In this document: positions 53,045-64,000 of the stretch, piece after piece
Layout of the letters: each line of letters begins with the position of its first letter
Numbering within the stretch: the first letter of the stretch is position 1
Origin: Meandrina meandrites
Taxonomy: Eukaryota > Cnidaria > Anthozoa > Scleractinia > Meandrinidae
NCBI GenBank assembly: GCA_963693305.1
Contig: OY855910.1
Span: forward strand, 24,122,362 to 24,186,361
Length of the DNA: 64,000 nt
Direction of reading: 5' to 3'
Position numbers and translations under genes: made by a program
The notes under the pieces: generated by a model
The model's database searches: none
Seen by the model: the letters and a program-made list of their open reading frames with translations, nothing else
Told to the model about the DNA's origin: nothing

Positions 53045-54612
53045 CGACGTTTAACCTGTTAAGGTGCTTGAAAAGTTTTGAAAAGTACCATGTTGAAAGA
53101 TAATATGTCTTGATACAGGTGACACGAGTCATATACATGGCTCGTTGGAAGCTACTTGTAGTCTACGTTTTGGCGTGAAATGCGCACGAAAACTCATATA
53201 TCATGGTCTGTACACGTAATAAGGGTAAGCGTATCCAGAGCACGCTATGTTTTTAGTATAGAGAGCTGAGCGATTGATCAATAGACGTCCATTTACCTCT
53301 GTGTTCTACAACCTCGTTTCCAGGTTCTATGGAGAAAAAGCCCCGTTTTCAACGTAGTTAGGTAACACGGATTAATTTACTTAAATTGGCTGAGTTCATA
53401 ACAGAAAAGGTTTCATCTATTTTCGCTTGTAACTGGGTTGATCGAGCATTTTTTGAACCTTATAACCACACATTACCGCCAGTTGATAACGGCTGTTCCC
53501 AATCAAGAGGTAAACGAACTGACAGTAACATATCAGCTTTCCAGAGATTGGACTGAGTGGAAAATATTAATCAGATAGCAACCACGCGAGTGACTTCAAT
53601 ATCGGCCGAGCACGCAGCTCGAGGCCAATATGACGAACACGCAAACATTACAGTGGAATAATATTATAATCGGGAAAAACGTTTTGCGCGCATTCTATAG
53701 CGAAAAATATACTGTCATCTACAAGACAGGAAAAATATACTTTACCCCGACTGAATTTTAATTTCTGTTGTAGTTATGACTGAAATAAGCTTTAGAGTAA
53801 GTTTTAATAGCTTTTCTATCAAGTTTTAAGTTTTCGGAATTACAACTTTAAAGAATAAGTTCAACACTCTGATCTATGTTCGCGCAGTTCAAAAATAATT
53901 TTTTTCAGAATTGTTTTCTCGTGGCGATATTCGCTAAATCAGATGCTGATTCAAAGGAGCAGTGATTAAATGAAAACATAAACCTTACCTTATCACCCGT
54001 AAATCAGATTCAGTGTGAAGCCACAGCTCAAGCAGCTCAAACGTTACTTGCGTGAAGTTCATAATATAACAAGAAAAGGTATTTCAACAGAACCGAAGCT
54101 TTCTTTTCTCTCCCCATAAAATATTAGAGAGTTATTTTTTGTGGAGGTATAGTTACACAAAAAATACGACGGGTGAAACATTCCAGTTATTTTCTTTCTA
54201 AATCGTGATATCCGAGTGGTATCCACGGTTTGCTGTGAAGCAACGCAAGCGCTCAAAACAAGATTGGATCAGAGTACTTAGTTGTTATGACAACGCGCGT
54301 CGTAATCATTTGTGACGTCAAATTAGAGGAAATCTGGGTTGTGAACACTTTTGCGCACGCAAGAATAGGGAATAAAAAGAGAAACTTTGTTGCAAAGTTC
54401 CGTTTTTCTTTTTGATATTATCTCTTGGCCTCCAAAAGAAATCTTCCTACACGCCAACAACAAAACATGGAAGGAAAACGGAAAACGAAAAAGTGCTCAA
54501 TTGAGCAGTTTGTAAAATTTTCACAGTTAACATAACGGAGTCCCCGGTAGTATAGTGGTGAGTCTCCCCGCCTGTCACGCGGGACACCGGGGTTCGATTC
54601 CCCGCCTGGGAG
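53045..54612. repeat. Left arm of large inverted duplication
   Basis: Reverse-complement match to about 57699-59280, including the tRNA at its inner end. The outer edge is GGTGCTTGAAAAGTTTTGAA. On the minus strand 53989-54062 carries the 74-nt ATG...AAG|GTAAGG segment. Confidence 0.85.
54541..54612 (+). tRNA. tRNA-Asp (GTC), acceptor mismatch
   Basis: GTC anticodon retained. Acceptor mismatch from CCTGGGA in place of CCGGGGA, plus an A to C in the D-arm and an AGA to ACA change in the variable loop. It shares two of these changes with the copy at 55705, so the pair arose by duplication or gene conversion. Probably inactive. Confidence 0.82.
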
Positions 54613-54876
54613 ACTCGTTTTTGGTAAATTGTCCAGTCTTGAGCCAGTATTTTGACAGTTTCTTCCTTCCTTTCTTTCTTTCTTTTTTTTTTTCCTGTCT
54701 ATTTCTTTCCAGTTAGGAAAGTCGTCTTAGAGATCGAAAAGGCAACAGCGTAATGGAATAAACTACAGGCATAATAATTTAAGAAAGTGATTACCGACGG
54801 TATACCTTTTCCATACATGTGAAAACACTGTCAAACAGATAAGCGGAAAAAAATGAGAACCTTAACAAATAGACTG

Positions 54877-54881
54877 GAAAA

Positions 54882-54972
<91 letters not shown>
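54877..54972. repeat. (GAAA)n microsatellite
   Basis: About 23 units located at the homologous position of the tRNA-Asp unit (after AATAGACTGGAAAA). Confidence 0.96.
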
Positions 54973-54999
54973 CCGATGAAAATAAGAAAATGTGAGAAT

Positions 55000-55620
55000 T
55001 TCACAAACTGCTCAATTGAGCACTTTTTCGTTTTCCGTTTTCCTTCCATGTTTTGTTGTTGGCGTGTACGAAGATTTCTTTTGGAGGCCAAGAGATAACA
55101 TCAAAAAGAAAAACGGAACTTTGCAACAAAATTTCTCTTTTTATTCCTTATTCTTGCGCGCGTAAAAATGTTCACAACCCAGATTTCCTCTAATTTTTGA
55201 CGTCACAAACGATACGACGAGCGTTGTCATAACAACTAAGTACTCTGATCCAATCTTGTTTTGAGCGCTTGCGTTGCGGCTTCACAGCAAACAATGGATA
55301 CCACTCGGATACCACGTTTTATAAAGAAAATAACTGGAATGTTTCACCCGTCGTATTTTTTGTGTAACTAATCCTTCACAAAACATAACTCTCTAATATG
55401 GGGAGAGAAAACAAAGAATCGGGTCCGTTGAAATACCTTTTCTTGTTATATTATGAACTTCACGCAACTAACTTTTGAGCCGCTTGAGCTGTGGCTTCAC
55501 ACGGAATCTGAGTCACGGCTGAGAAGGTAAGGTGTTTTTTTTCTTTTAATCACTGCTCCTTTGAATCAGCATCTGATTTAGCGAATATCGCCACAAAAAA
55601 ACAATTCAAACAAACAAGAA
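55000..55620. repeat. tRNA-Asp upstream unit (class A) without its tRNA
   Basis: Near-identical direct copy of 57790-58400. It starts at the TGCTCAATTGAGCA palindrome but the tRNA it should precede has been replaced by the GAAA tract. It contains TGACGTCA and the 74-nt ATG...AAG|GTAAGG segment (55453-55526). Confidence 0.85.
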
Positions 55621-55704
55621 AGAAAGAAAGAAACGTCGCCATGTCAATCAAATTGTCATGACAGTTGATGTGTTTGCTAAGTTTAATCTTCACACATCGA
55701 GGAT

Positions 55705-55776
55705 TCCTCGGTAGTATAGTGGTGAGTATCCCCGCCTGTCACGCGGGACACCGGGGTTCGATTCCCCGCCTGGGAG
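55705..55776 (+). tRNA. tRNA-Asp (GTC), acceptor mismatch
   Basis: As the copy at 54541, with the same CCTGGGA and ACA changes. Class B upstream flank (CAGTTGATGTGTTTGC). Probably inactive. Confidence 0.82.
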
Positions 55777-56024
55777 AATTTTTTGGCCAGGAACCCACAT
55801 AATCTTCCATTTTATCCCTTCCTTGTTATGAACATCATTCTTTTCTTTCCAGTTAGGAAAGTCGTCTTAGAGATCGAAAAGGCAACAGCGTAATGGAATA
55901 AACTACAGGCATAATAATTTCAGAAAGTGATTACCGACGGTATACCTTTTCCATACATGTGAAAACACTGTCAAACAGATAAGCGGAAAAAAAATGAGAA
56001 CCTTAACAAATAGACTGGAAAAAA

Positions 56025-56292
<268 letters not shown>

Positions 56293-56363
56293 CGTCGCCA
56301 TGTCAATCAAATTGTCATGACAGTTGATGTGTTTGCTAAATTTAATCTTCACACATCGAGGAT

Positions 56364-56435
56364 TCCTCGGTAGTATAGTGGTGAGTATCCCCGCCTGTCA
56401 CGCGGGAGACCGGGGTTCGATTCCCTGCCGGGGAG
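56364..56435 (+). tRNA. tRNA-Asp (GTC), near intact
   Basis: A single T-stem C to T leaves a G-T wobble (CGGGG against CCCTG). All other stems pair. It may still be transcribed. Confidence 0.9.
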
Positions 56436-56691
56436 AATTTTTTGGCCAGGAACCCAACATAATCTTCCATTTTATCCCTTCCTTGTTATGAACATCATTC
56501 TTTTCTTTCCAGTTAGGAAAGTCGTCTTAGAGATCGAAAAGGCAACAGCGTAATGGAATAAACTACAGGCATAATAATTTCAGAAAGTGATTACCGACGG
56601 TATACCTTTTCCGTACATGTGAAAACACTGTCAAACAGATAAGCGGAAAAAAATGAGAACCTTAACAAATAGACTGGAAAAAAGAAAGAAC

Positions 56692-56889
<198 letters not shown>

Positions 56890-56989
56890 CGATGAAAATA
56901 AGAACCTCGAGAAATAGACTGGAAAATAGAAAGAAAGAAGGAAACTGCCAAAATACTGGCTCGATACTGGAAAATTTACCAAACATATT

Positions 56990-57061
56990 CTCCCCGGCGG
57001 GGAATCGAACCCCGGTCTCCCGCGTGACAGGCGGGGATACTCACCACTATACTACCGAGGA
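56990..57061 (-). tRNA. tRNA-Asp (GTC)
   Basis: Intact, identical to the copy at 36429. Class A upstream flank with the palindrome variant CTGCTCAATTGAACAC at about 57092. Confidence 0.95.
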
Positions 57062-57620
57062 CTCTGTGATGATCGAAGTGAAAATTTTACAAACTGCTCA
57101 ATTGAACACTTTTTCGTTTTCCGTTTTCCGAGCATGTTTTGTGTCTTTTGTTGTTGGCCTGTACGAAGATTTCTTTTGGAGGCCAAGAGATAGCATCAAA
57201 AAGAAAAACGGGACTTCGAACAAAAATTGCTCTCTTAAATTCCTTAATCTTGAGCGCGCAAAAATGTTCACAACCCAGATTTCCTGTAATTTGACGTCAC
57301 AAATGAATACGACGCGCGTTGTCATAACAACTAAATACTCTATGACTCAATCTTGTTTTGAGGCGCTTGCGTTGCTCACAGCACACCTGTGTTTTTTTTT
57401 GTTTTACTACTCCATCACAAAACATCTCTCTAATATGGGGAGAGAAAAGAAAGCATCGGTTCTGTTGAAATATCTTTTCTTGTTATATTATGAACTTCAC
57501 GCAGGTAACTTTTGAGCCGCTTGAGCTGTGGCTTCACACGGAATCTGACTCACGGCTGACAAGGTAAGGCGTTTTTTTTTTCTTTTAATCACTGCCCCTT
57601 AGATCAGAAAGTGATTTAGC
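57062..57620. repeat. tRNA-Asp upstream unit (class A)
   Basis: Copy of the unit with TGACGTCA at about 57290 and the 74-nt ATG...AAG|GTAAGG segment at 57490-57563. Frames through it (for example 56892-57515) begin in the reverse complement of the tRNA gene and are not genes. Confidence 0.85.
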
Positions 57621-57698
57621 GACTGGAAAAAGAAAGAAAGAAAGAAAGAAACTGCCAAAATACTGGCTCGAGACTGGAAATCTTAACAAAAAACGAGT

Positions 57699-57770
57699 CT
57701 CCCCGGCGGGGAATCGAACCCCGGTCTCCCGCGTGACAGGCGGGGATACTCACCACTATACTACCGAGGA
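57699..57770 (-). tRNA. tRNA-Asp (GTC)
   Basis: Intact, identical to the copy at 36429. T6 terminator. Class A flank with the perfect palindrome TGCTCAATTGAGCA at about 57805. Inner end of the right arm of the inverted duplication. Confidence 0.95.
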
Positions 57771-59280
57771 CTCCGTGATGTCAACTGTGAGAATTTTACA
57801 AACTGCTCAATTGAGCACTTTTTCGTTTTCCGTTTTCCTTCCATGTTTTGTTGTTGGCGTGTACGAAGATTTCTTTTGGAGGCCAAGAGATAACATCAAA
57901 AAGAAAAACGGAACTTTGCAACAAAATTTCTCTTTTTATTCCTTATTCTTGCGCGCGTAAAAATGTTCACAACCCAGATTTCCTCTAATTTGACGTGACA
58001 AACGATACGACGAGCGTTGTCATAACAACTACGTACTCTGATCCAATCTTGTTTTGAGCGCTTGCGTTGCGGCTTCACAGCAAACAATGGATACCACTCG
58101 GATACCACGTTTTATAAAGAAAATAACTGGAATGTTTCACCCGTCGTATTTTTTGTGTAACTAATCCTTCACAAAAAATAACTCTCTAATATGGGGAGAG
58201 TTACAAAGCATCGGGTCCGTTGAAATACCTTTTCTTGTTATATTATGAACTTCGCGCAAGTAACTTTTGAGCCGCTTGAGCTGTGGCTTCACACGGAATC
58301 TGAGTCACGGCTGAGAAGGTAAGGTGTTTTTTTTCTTTTAATCACTGCTCCTTTGAATCAGCATCTGATTTAGCGAATATCGCCACGAAAAAACAATTCT
58401 GATAAAAATTATTTTTGAACTGCGCGAACATATATCAGACTGTTGAACTTTTTCTTTAAAGTTGTAATCCGAAAACTTAAAACTTGACAGAAAAGCCATT
58501 AAAACTTACTCTAAAGCTTGTTTCAGTCATAACTACAACAAAAATTTAAATTCAGTCGGGTAAAGTATATTTTGCCTGTCTTGTAGATTACAATATATTT
58601 TTCGCTATAGAATGCGCGCAAAACGTTTTTCCCGATTATAATATAATTCCACTGTAATATTTGCGTGTTCGTCATACTGGCCTCGAGTTGCGTGCTCGAC
58701 CGATATTGAAGTCACTCGCCTGATTGCTATCTGATTAATATTCTCCACTCAGTCCAAATCTCTGGAACGTAACCTTTTTTTAAACTTCAGCTGACATGTT
58801 ACTGTTAGTTTGTTTACCTCGTGATTGGAACAGCCGTTATCAACAGGAAGTGATGTGTGAATATAAGGTTCAAAAAATGTTCGATCAACCCAGTTACAAG
58901 CGAAAATAGATGAAAACCTGTTCTGTTATGAACTTCATCCAAATCAAGTAAATTAATCCGTATTACCTGACTACGTTGAAAAGCGGGCTTTTTCTCTATA
59001 GAACCTGGAAACGAGGTTGTAGAACACAGAGGTAAATGGACCTCTATTGATCAATCTCTCAGTTCTCTATACTAAAAGCATAGCGAGCTCTGGATACGCT
59101 TACCCTTATTACGTGTAGAGACCATGATATATGAGTTTTCGTACCCATTTCACGCCAAAACGAAGACTACAAGTAGCTTTCATCGAGCCATGTATATGAC
59201 TCGTGTCACCTGTATCAAGACATATTATCTTTCAACATGGTACTTTTCAAAACTTTTCAAGCACGTTAACAGATTAAATA
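57771..59280. repeat. Right arm of large inverted duplication
   Basis: Reverse complement of 53045-54540. The 74-nt ATG...AAG|GTAAGG segment is at 58245-58318. The outer edge AACTTTTCAAGCACGTTAAC ends next to the truncated tRNA-Asp at 59281. Confidence 0.85.
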
Positions 59281-59341
59281 ATAGTGGTGAGTATCCCCGC
59301 CTGTCACGCGGGAGACCGGGGTTCGATTCCCCGCCGGGGAG
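59281..59341 (+). pseudogene. tRNA-Asp (GTC) pseudogene, 5'-truncated
   Basis: The first eleven or so nucleotides are replaced by the outer edge of the inverted duplication (CAGATTAAATA), so this is a rearrangement breakpoint inside a tRNA gene. The rest, with anticodon and T-arm, is intact. Confidence 0.88.
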
Positions 59342-59533
59342 AATATTTTTTGTCGCGAACTTGGAATAATCCTCCATTTTATCCCTTCCTTGTTATGAAC
59401 ATCATTATTTTCTTTCCTGTGACGAAAGTCAAGTTAGAGTTCGAAAAGGCTGGGTCGGGCATGGCGCGGCTGTAGACGCGTTGCTGTGAGCTCCAGCGAA
59501 ATAATATTTTTATGGAAGGTCTTTAAGTGTTTA

Positions 59534-60385
59534 ATGGCAGATTTATTCCAAAAACTTAAAAGAAAAAACAGGAAAAGTAGTTCCACATCAAGTGAAGAGG
59601 ATAACAGATCACCACGAGATAAAAAATCTAAATTTGAACCACTGGACGAGAATAGCGACCACGACGAACTACATTCGGTGTTGGATATGGCGGAGGGAGT
59701 TTTACCTAAACTCGACATTGTGCTACAAAAGCTAGAAACGCTGGAAACGAAACTGGACTGTCTGGAAAAGTATGTGAAAAACGTGGATGCTAAAGTAAAT
59801 GATTTAAGTTTGAAAGTGGAATCCCTTGATTCAACAACAAAGAAGGCTATAAAGTCGATCGATGAACTGGACAAAGGAATGTCATTCCTTAACAGCGAGG
59901 TTGAACATCTGAAGAAGCTAGAGAAGGATTGCGCTGCTTTCAGACAAGAGGTTTTGTACATGGGAGTTTATCAGAGAAGAGAGAACCTTCGCTTCTATGG
60001 AATAGACGAAGATCCTGAAGGTGCGGAAGACACACAACAAGTCCTAGTTGAATTTATGCAGTCAGAGCTTGGAATCGATGATGCCTTCGACATAGAATTT
60101 CAAAGGGTCCACAGAATTGGTACCTTTAATTCCGAAGCTACTAAACCACGACAGATCATCGCGCGTTTTCTCCGCTACCCGGATCGTGAAAGGGTCTTTA
60201 GGAATGCCAGAAAATTGAAAGGTAAACATTTTGGAATCTCTGCTGATTTTCCTAAAGAAATCGTAGATCGAAGAAAGGAGTTGCTGCCTAAATTTTTTGC
60301 GGCAAAGAAGGCGGGCAAGTCAGCATATTTTAGTCGAGCTGAGCCGGACAAACTATTTATTGACGGCAGATTAATCTCTTCTTAG
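59534..60385 (+). CDS. LINE D ORF1 protein (L1 ORF1-like)
   Basis: 284 codons from the ATG at 59534; the frame is open back to a GTG at 59486 but this Met (MADLFQKLKRKN) is the likelier start. A basic Ser-rich N-terminus is followed by a long heptad-type coiled coil (about residues 55-125: KLETLETKLDCLEKYVKNVD, VEHLKKLEKD), then an RRM-like region (RRENLRFYGIDEDPEG) and a C-terminal domain (FQRVHRIGTF, RQIIARFLRYPDRERV). This is the L1 ORF1 plan: a trimeric RNA-binding chaperone coating the element RNA. Intact. Confidence 0.88.
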   Translation: MADLFQKLKRKNRKSSSTSSEEDNRSPRDKKSKFEPLDENSDHDELHSVLDMAEGVLPKLDIVLQKLETLETKLDCLEKYVKNVDAKVNDLSLKVESLDSTTKKAIKSIDELDKGMSFLNSEVEHLKKLEKDCAAFRQEVLYMGVYQRRENLRFYGIDEDPEGAEDTQQVLVEFMQSELGIDDAFDIEFQRVHRIGTFNSEATKPRQIIARFLRYPDRERVFRNARKLKGKHFGISADFPKEIVDRRKELLPKFFAAKKAGKSAYFSRAEPDKLFIDGRLISS

Positions 60386-60756
60386 TTTTGCCGCTTGAAC
60401 TTTATTTTGCTTCCTGTTTTGAAATTTAAATGGAGCCTCCAGTTTTAATTTATACGTTCTTCCTTGCCATTTCATCTGCAAGACCTCGTTTGTTAGTGGC
60501 TTAATCAACAGCTGAGGCTGGCTATTATTTTAGGGTTTTTTCCGATGTTATTGTGTGACCTTATGTTTGTTCAGTAACACTGTTAATTATTGTAATTGTT
60601 CTTGTCCTTTTTTCCTTTGGAGAGGCTATATTACCATATTTTAAATTCAGTTCCATATACCCCTTTCACAGTGTTTTTGTATACTAAACAGCAGGGTAAA
60701 TTTCTTATTGTCTTTTTTTTGAAGCTTAATTCACAAAGCACAATATAGACTTTGGA

Positions 60757-61035
60757 TTGTTGTCGCTTAATGCTCGAGGGATTAGAACATTTGAGAAACG
60801 AAAGGCGCTCTTTCAGTGGCTGAACAAAGATAAGGCGGACATAATCTTTTTACAAGAAACTTATAGTACGCCAGACGTTGAAAATATATGGAAATCTCAG
60901 TGGAAAGGTGATCTTTATTTCGTACATGGCTCGGAACATAGTAGAGGGGTTTTGATTCTTATAAAAGAAAAGTTAAGTTTTGAATTTAAATCGTATACTC
61001 ATGATAATGTGCAGTGGGCCGCTTTATTATTTTAA
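60757..61035 (+). CDS. LINE D ORF2, endonuclease part 1
   Basis: 92 codons. Start of an AP-like endonuclease: LSLNARGIRTFEKRK, DIIFLQETYS (catalytic Glu) and FVHGSEHSRGVLILI. Coding similarity begins about 15 nt upstream of the Met. It ends at a frameshift near 61030; the frame of about 61032-61110 carries the next block. Confidence 0.85.
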   Translation: MLSLNARGIRTFEKRKALFQWLNKDKADIIFLQETYSTPDVENIWKSQWKGDLYFVHGSEHSRGVLILIKEKLSFEFKSYTHDNVQWAALLF

Positions 61036-61041
61036 AGGCCA

Positions 61042-62145
61042 ATGTACACGAGCAACCTTTTATCTTTGTCAATATTTACGCTCCAAATAGGGCCAGTGAG
61101 CAGAACATATTTTTTTCAGGAAATTCAAACTGCGCTTGACAGTTTGAATATAGAAGCTGACTGTGATGTAATCATTGGAGGAGACTTCAATGTAATTCTA
61201 AATCCTGAGCTCGATGGTTTAGGAGGAAAGCCCAAATTAAAAGAATCGGTTAAAACAATAAACCAAATCCGTTCTTCGTTTGACCTTATAGACATCTGGA
61301 GGGTTAGAAATCCAGACGTTAAACGCTTTTCTTGGCGGCAGAAAAATCCCGTAATCCAACGTCGATTGGATTTTTGGTTAATTTCTAGTAGCATACAAGA
61401 TGATATAGAGAGTACAGATATCATTCCTGCAATTAAATCCGATCACTCGGCAATAACATTGTCTATAAACGGAATCGAAGAACAACACCACGGTCCTTCC
61501 TTTTGGAAATTTAATGCAAGCTTAATTGATGATGGAAATTTTGTATCGCTCATAAGAGATAAACACTGCACATGGATTGAGGAGGGTAAAGAAATCGACG
61601 ATCCCCGGATTCTGTGGGATTATATTAAATATAAAATTCGACAAGAAACGATAGCCTATAGTAAATGCAAAGCTAGGGAGAGAAGGGCAACATTGCTTAG
61701 TCTGGAAAAGCAAATTCAGGAATGTCAACTAGCATGTGATAAAGACCCAAGCTCAAAAAATCTGAACGAGTTGGAAATTCTCCAAACAGACTATGATCGT
61801 CAGTACGAGTTTATAGCTCAAGGAGCAATTATAAGATCAAGAGCGAACTGGTACGAATACGGCGAAAAAAGCAATAAGTACTTTTTGAATTTGGATAACT
61901 GTCGAAAGAAAAAAAGCTGCATAAGAAAACTTAACACAGAAAATGATAAAACTACATCAAACCCTAAAGAGATTTTAAATGAAATTCAATCCTTTTATGC
62001 AAACCTTTATGATAAGAAAGTTGACCATTCTGACGAAGATTTAATGGAAACTTTCCTTAGTAAAGTAGATAACAATACTTTAACAGACGAACAACGGGAC
62101 ACATTGGACAAAAAACTTACTCAAGCGAATGCTTCGCGGCCTTGA
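61042..62145 (+). CDS. LINE D ORF2, endonuclease part 2 and linker to RT
   Basis: 367 codons; the true element frame is entered at about 61110 after a second, compensating indel in a T-run. IIGGDFNVILNPELDG, RFSWRQKNPVIQRRLDFWLI and IKSDHSAITLSI complete the endonuclease. ERRATLLSLEKQIQECQ and AIIRSRANWYEYGEKSNKYF lead to the RT, parallel to LINE C. It ends by a frameshift near 62128. Confidence 0.87.
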   Translation: MYTSNLLSLSIFTLQIGPVSRTYFFQEIQTALDSLNIEADCDVIIGGDFNVILNPELDGLGGKPKLKESVKTINQIRSSFDLIDIWRVRNPDVKRFSWRQKNPVIQRRLDFWLISSSIQDDIESTDIIPAIKSDHSAITLSINGIEEQHHGPSFWKFNASLIDDGNFVSLIRDKHCTWIEEGKEIDDPRILWDYIKYKIRQETIAYSKCKARERRATLLSLEKQIQECQLACDKDPSSKNLNELEILQTDYDRQYEFIAQGAIIRSRANWYEYGEKSNKYFLNLDNCRKKKSCIRKLNTENDKTTSNPKEILNEIQSFYANLYDKKVDHSDEDLMETFLSKVDNNTLTDEQRDTLDKKLTQANASRP

Positions 62146-63068
62146 AAACTTTCCAGAAAAACAAAACACCCGGAAACGACGGACTTACAGTTGAGTTTTA
62201 CCTCGCATTCTGGCCCCTCGTTGGAAAATGTCTCGTTGAGTGTCTAAATTTCGCGCATCGTCATGGTGAACTTTCCACCTCGCAGAAACAGGCAATGATC
62301 ACTCTACTTGAGAAGAAAGATAAAGATAAAAGACTTTTAAAAAACTGGCGCCCAATTTCACTAATTAATGTAGACGTTAAAGTTGCGTCAAAAGCACTGG
62401 CAAAAAGATTGGAACCAATTTTACCCAGTCTCATTCATCATAGCCAAACTGCGTTTATAAAAGGAAGATCAATCTTTGACGCGATAAGAACAATTGATGA
62501 TACTCTAGAATATGCAAAGAGAAATAATAGACCCGGGATTTTGGTAGCAATTGATTTTGAGAAGGCTTTTGACTCTTTAAATAGAAAATTTCTCTTTAAG
62601 ATTTTGCACAAGTTTAATTTTGGAACCTATTTTAGGCAATGGATCAAGACCCTTTATAAAAATATATCGAGCTGTGTATTAAACAATGGTTTTACTACCA
62701 ATCTTTTCTGTGTTAATCGTGGAGTCCGACAAGGTGACCCGCTTTCACCTTTACTCTTTATTCTTGCCTTGGAAACACTTACCTGTTACATTCGACAAAA
62801 TCGTAATATTCAGGGATTGACAATTAACAACGAGGAAATAAAACTAACGCTTTTTGCAGATGATATGACGTGTTTCTTAAAAGACAAGCTTTCTTATTTA
62901 CACCTATTCGTAACTCTTAAATTCTTTTCGAGGTTCTCTGGGCTTCGTGTAAATGATGAGAAAACAGAATTATTTGCAATCGGACCTCAAAAACTTGTGC
63001 GAGAAGAGTTTCATCATAAAGTTTGTACATCAATTAAAATATTAGACATTTATTTTGATTATCATTAA
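62127..63068 (+). CDS. LINE D ORF2, reverse transcriptase
   Basis: Starts mid-protein (ECFAALKTFQKNKTPGNDGL). Motifs: KNWRPISLINVDVKVASKAL, QTAFIKGRSIFDAIRTIDDT, motif A AIDFEKAFDSLNRKFLF, motif B RGVRQGDPLSPLLFILALE, motif C LFADDMTCFL and SGLRVNDEKTELF. It ends near 63065 by a frameshift. Confidence 0.9.
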   Translation, partial: ECFAALKTFQKNKTPGNDGLTVEFYLAFWPLVGKCLVECLNFAHRHGELSTSQKQAMITLLEKKDKDKRLLKNWRPISLINVDVKVASKALAKRLEPILPSLIHHSQTAFIKGRSIFDAIRTIDDTLEYAKRNNRPGILVAIDFEKAFDSLNRKFLFKILHKFNFGTYFRQWIKTLYKNISSCVLNNGFTTNLFCVNRGVRQGDPLSPLLFILALETLTCYIRQNRNIQGLTINNEEIKLTLFADDMTCFLKDKLSYLHLFVTLKFFSRFSGLRVNDEKTELFAIGPQKLVREEFHHKVCTSIKILDIYFDYH

Positions 63069-64000
63069 AGCCAACAAGAGAAAGTTCCAATTTTAACTCC
63101 ATTCTGAAATCTATTCAAAAAACCCTTAACATGTGGAAGTGGAGGGGTCTTACATTACTCGGAAGGATTCAGATTGTCAAGACATTTGCAATTCCCAAAT
63201 TTATGTATAAAGCCTCTTTAATTTCGATCTCAGATGATCTTATAAAAGATGTAAATAAACTGCTCTATGGTTTTATTTGGAGAGGTAATGACAAGATAAA
63301 ACGAACTGCACTTATCAACGATATAGAAAATGGTGGCCTAAAGATGCTCGATATTCAATCTATGATTTTATCACAAAGAATTATTACCTTGAAGAGATAT
63401 ATTGAAGAATATAGTAATCCATGGAAAACAATTCTCGACACCTTCTTAGGCGAAATTGGCGGAAAATTTATTTTGCACTGCAATTTTGGCACTCGTAAAC
63501 TTCCTATCTATCTACCGGATTTCTACAAAGAATGCCTTGAGGCATGGTCCGATTTGAACACAACAAACGTAGTTTCCTATGACGATGTTATGAATCAAAC
63601 AATATGGAACAATAAGCATATTCTTATTGAAAAAAGGTCTTGTTTCATAAAATGTCTGGTCGATAACGGAATCTTAAAAATAGGAGACTTGATATCTAAT
63701 ACTGGCAGATTTCTCGAGAGTGAAAAGATTTTGCGTTTACAATTATCTCCCATTCTTTATTTCAAATTAATGGGTGTCATCATGATCAATGCCATTCCTA
63801 ACGAATGGAGACTAATTATCAGACAAAGTCAGCAGCATATTTATTCTCCTTCGAGTGATACTATTCAAATCAACATAGATGGCATCAATACCAATCTATT
63901 GAAAGTTAATTCTAAAATGATCTACAATGAATTTAAACGTAAAAAGCAAACTGTACCTTCCGCCCAAATAAAATTAGATAATAAATACCCAGAGCTTTCT
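63067..64000 (+). CDS. LINE D ORF2, C-terminal region (partial)
   Basis: Open to the window edge, with no stop. It continues the ORF2 past the RT: ILKSIQKTLNMWKWRGLTLL, GRIQIVKTFAIPKFMYKASL, the WRGNDKIKRTALIND block and ENGGLKMLDIQSMILSQRII, all typical of the L1/Tx1 post-RT region. IWNNKHILIEKRSCFIKCLV matches LINE C at 46.1 kb. The zinc domain should follow outside the window. Confidence 0.85.

Larger units (their letters stand above)
59451..64000 (+). mobile_element. Tx1/L1-like LINE D, runs off the window
   Basis: It begins after the normal tRNA-Asp 3' flank (to TTCGAAAAGGC) about 110 bp downstream of the truncated tRNA-Asp. Two ORFs in L1 order: ORF1 with coiled coil and RNA-binding region, a 370-bp gap, then ORF2 with endonuclease, RT and linker. 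The zinc domain would lie beyond 64000. ORF2 has several single-base frameshifts. Confidence 0.88.

Noticed and set aside
56892..57515. 207-codon frame next to tRNA-Asp
   Set aside because: It begins in a microsatellite flank and reads through the reverse complement of a tRNA gene and repeat unit; no domain.

Overview
This is an AT-rich eukaryotic nuclear window with almost no host protein genes, many Pol III genes and a dense layer of transposable elements. RTE-type and Tx1/L1-like LINEs, a DIRS/Ngaro-type tyrosine-recombinase retrotransposon, foldback MITEs, tRNA-headed SINEs and an intronless class A GPCR together suggest a cnidarian, most likely a stony coral. That is an inference from element types and protein style; I could not run a database search.

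Region 1 (1-35.1 kb) is built from duplicated copies of one tRNA cluster (Asn-GTT, Pro-AGG, Thr-AGT, Val-CAC, Ala-TGC). Copy 1 covers about 1.6-11.3 kb, copy 2 about 21.2-23.1 kb (its Asn part locally inverted), and copy 3 about 24.7-35.1 kb, inverted relative to copy 1. The copies share long flanks, so later insertions can be read by comparison. Copy 1 gained an RTE LINE (4759-8040, 10-bp TSD) and a 1.5-kb insert with a 184-bp minisatellite. Copy 3 gained a 5'-truncated retroelement (27461-28148), a foldback MITE joined to a LINE fragment (24.9-25.6 kb), and a terminal-inverted-repeat element (30029-34970) that itself holds an RTE LINE and SINEs. Between copies 1 and 2 lies a DIRS/Ngaro-type element (11656-21223, minus) with split direct repeats, interrupted in gag by about 4.5 kb that contains a 153-bp satellite array.

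Region 2 (35-44 kb) holds the first tRNA-Asp copies, a tRNA-derived SINE, apparently unique sequence, one intronless GPCR gene with a single frameshift (40528-41681), and a 1.06-kb Harbinger-like non-autonomous element.

Region 3 (45-64 kb) is a tRNA-Asp(GTC) array. Across regions 2 and 3 there are 13 copies, five of them identical and intact, all on the minus strand. They sit in repeated units of roughly 1 kb whose flanks fall into two upstream classes. The region also has a 1.5-kb inverted duplication (about 53.05-54.6 versus 57.7-59.28 kb), expanded GAAA/GAAC microsatellites at one homologous position, and Tx1/L1-like LINE copies beside tRNA-Asp genes at three places. The last LINE runs off the right edge.

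The protein-coding genes do not form a pathway. The working content is one GPCR (if the frameshift is not an assembly error) and the tRNA genes; the rest is mobile-element coding sequence in various states of decay.
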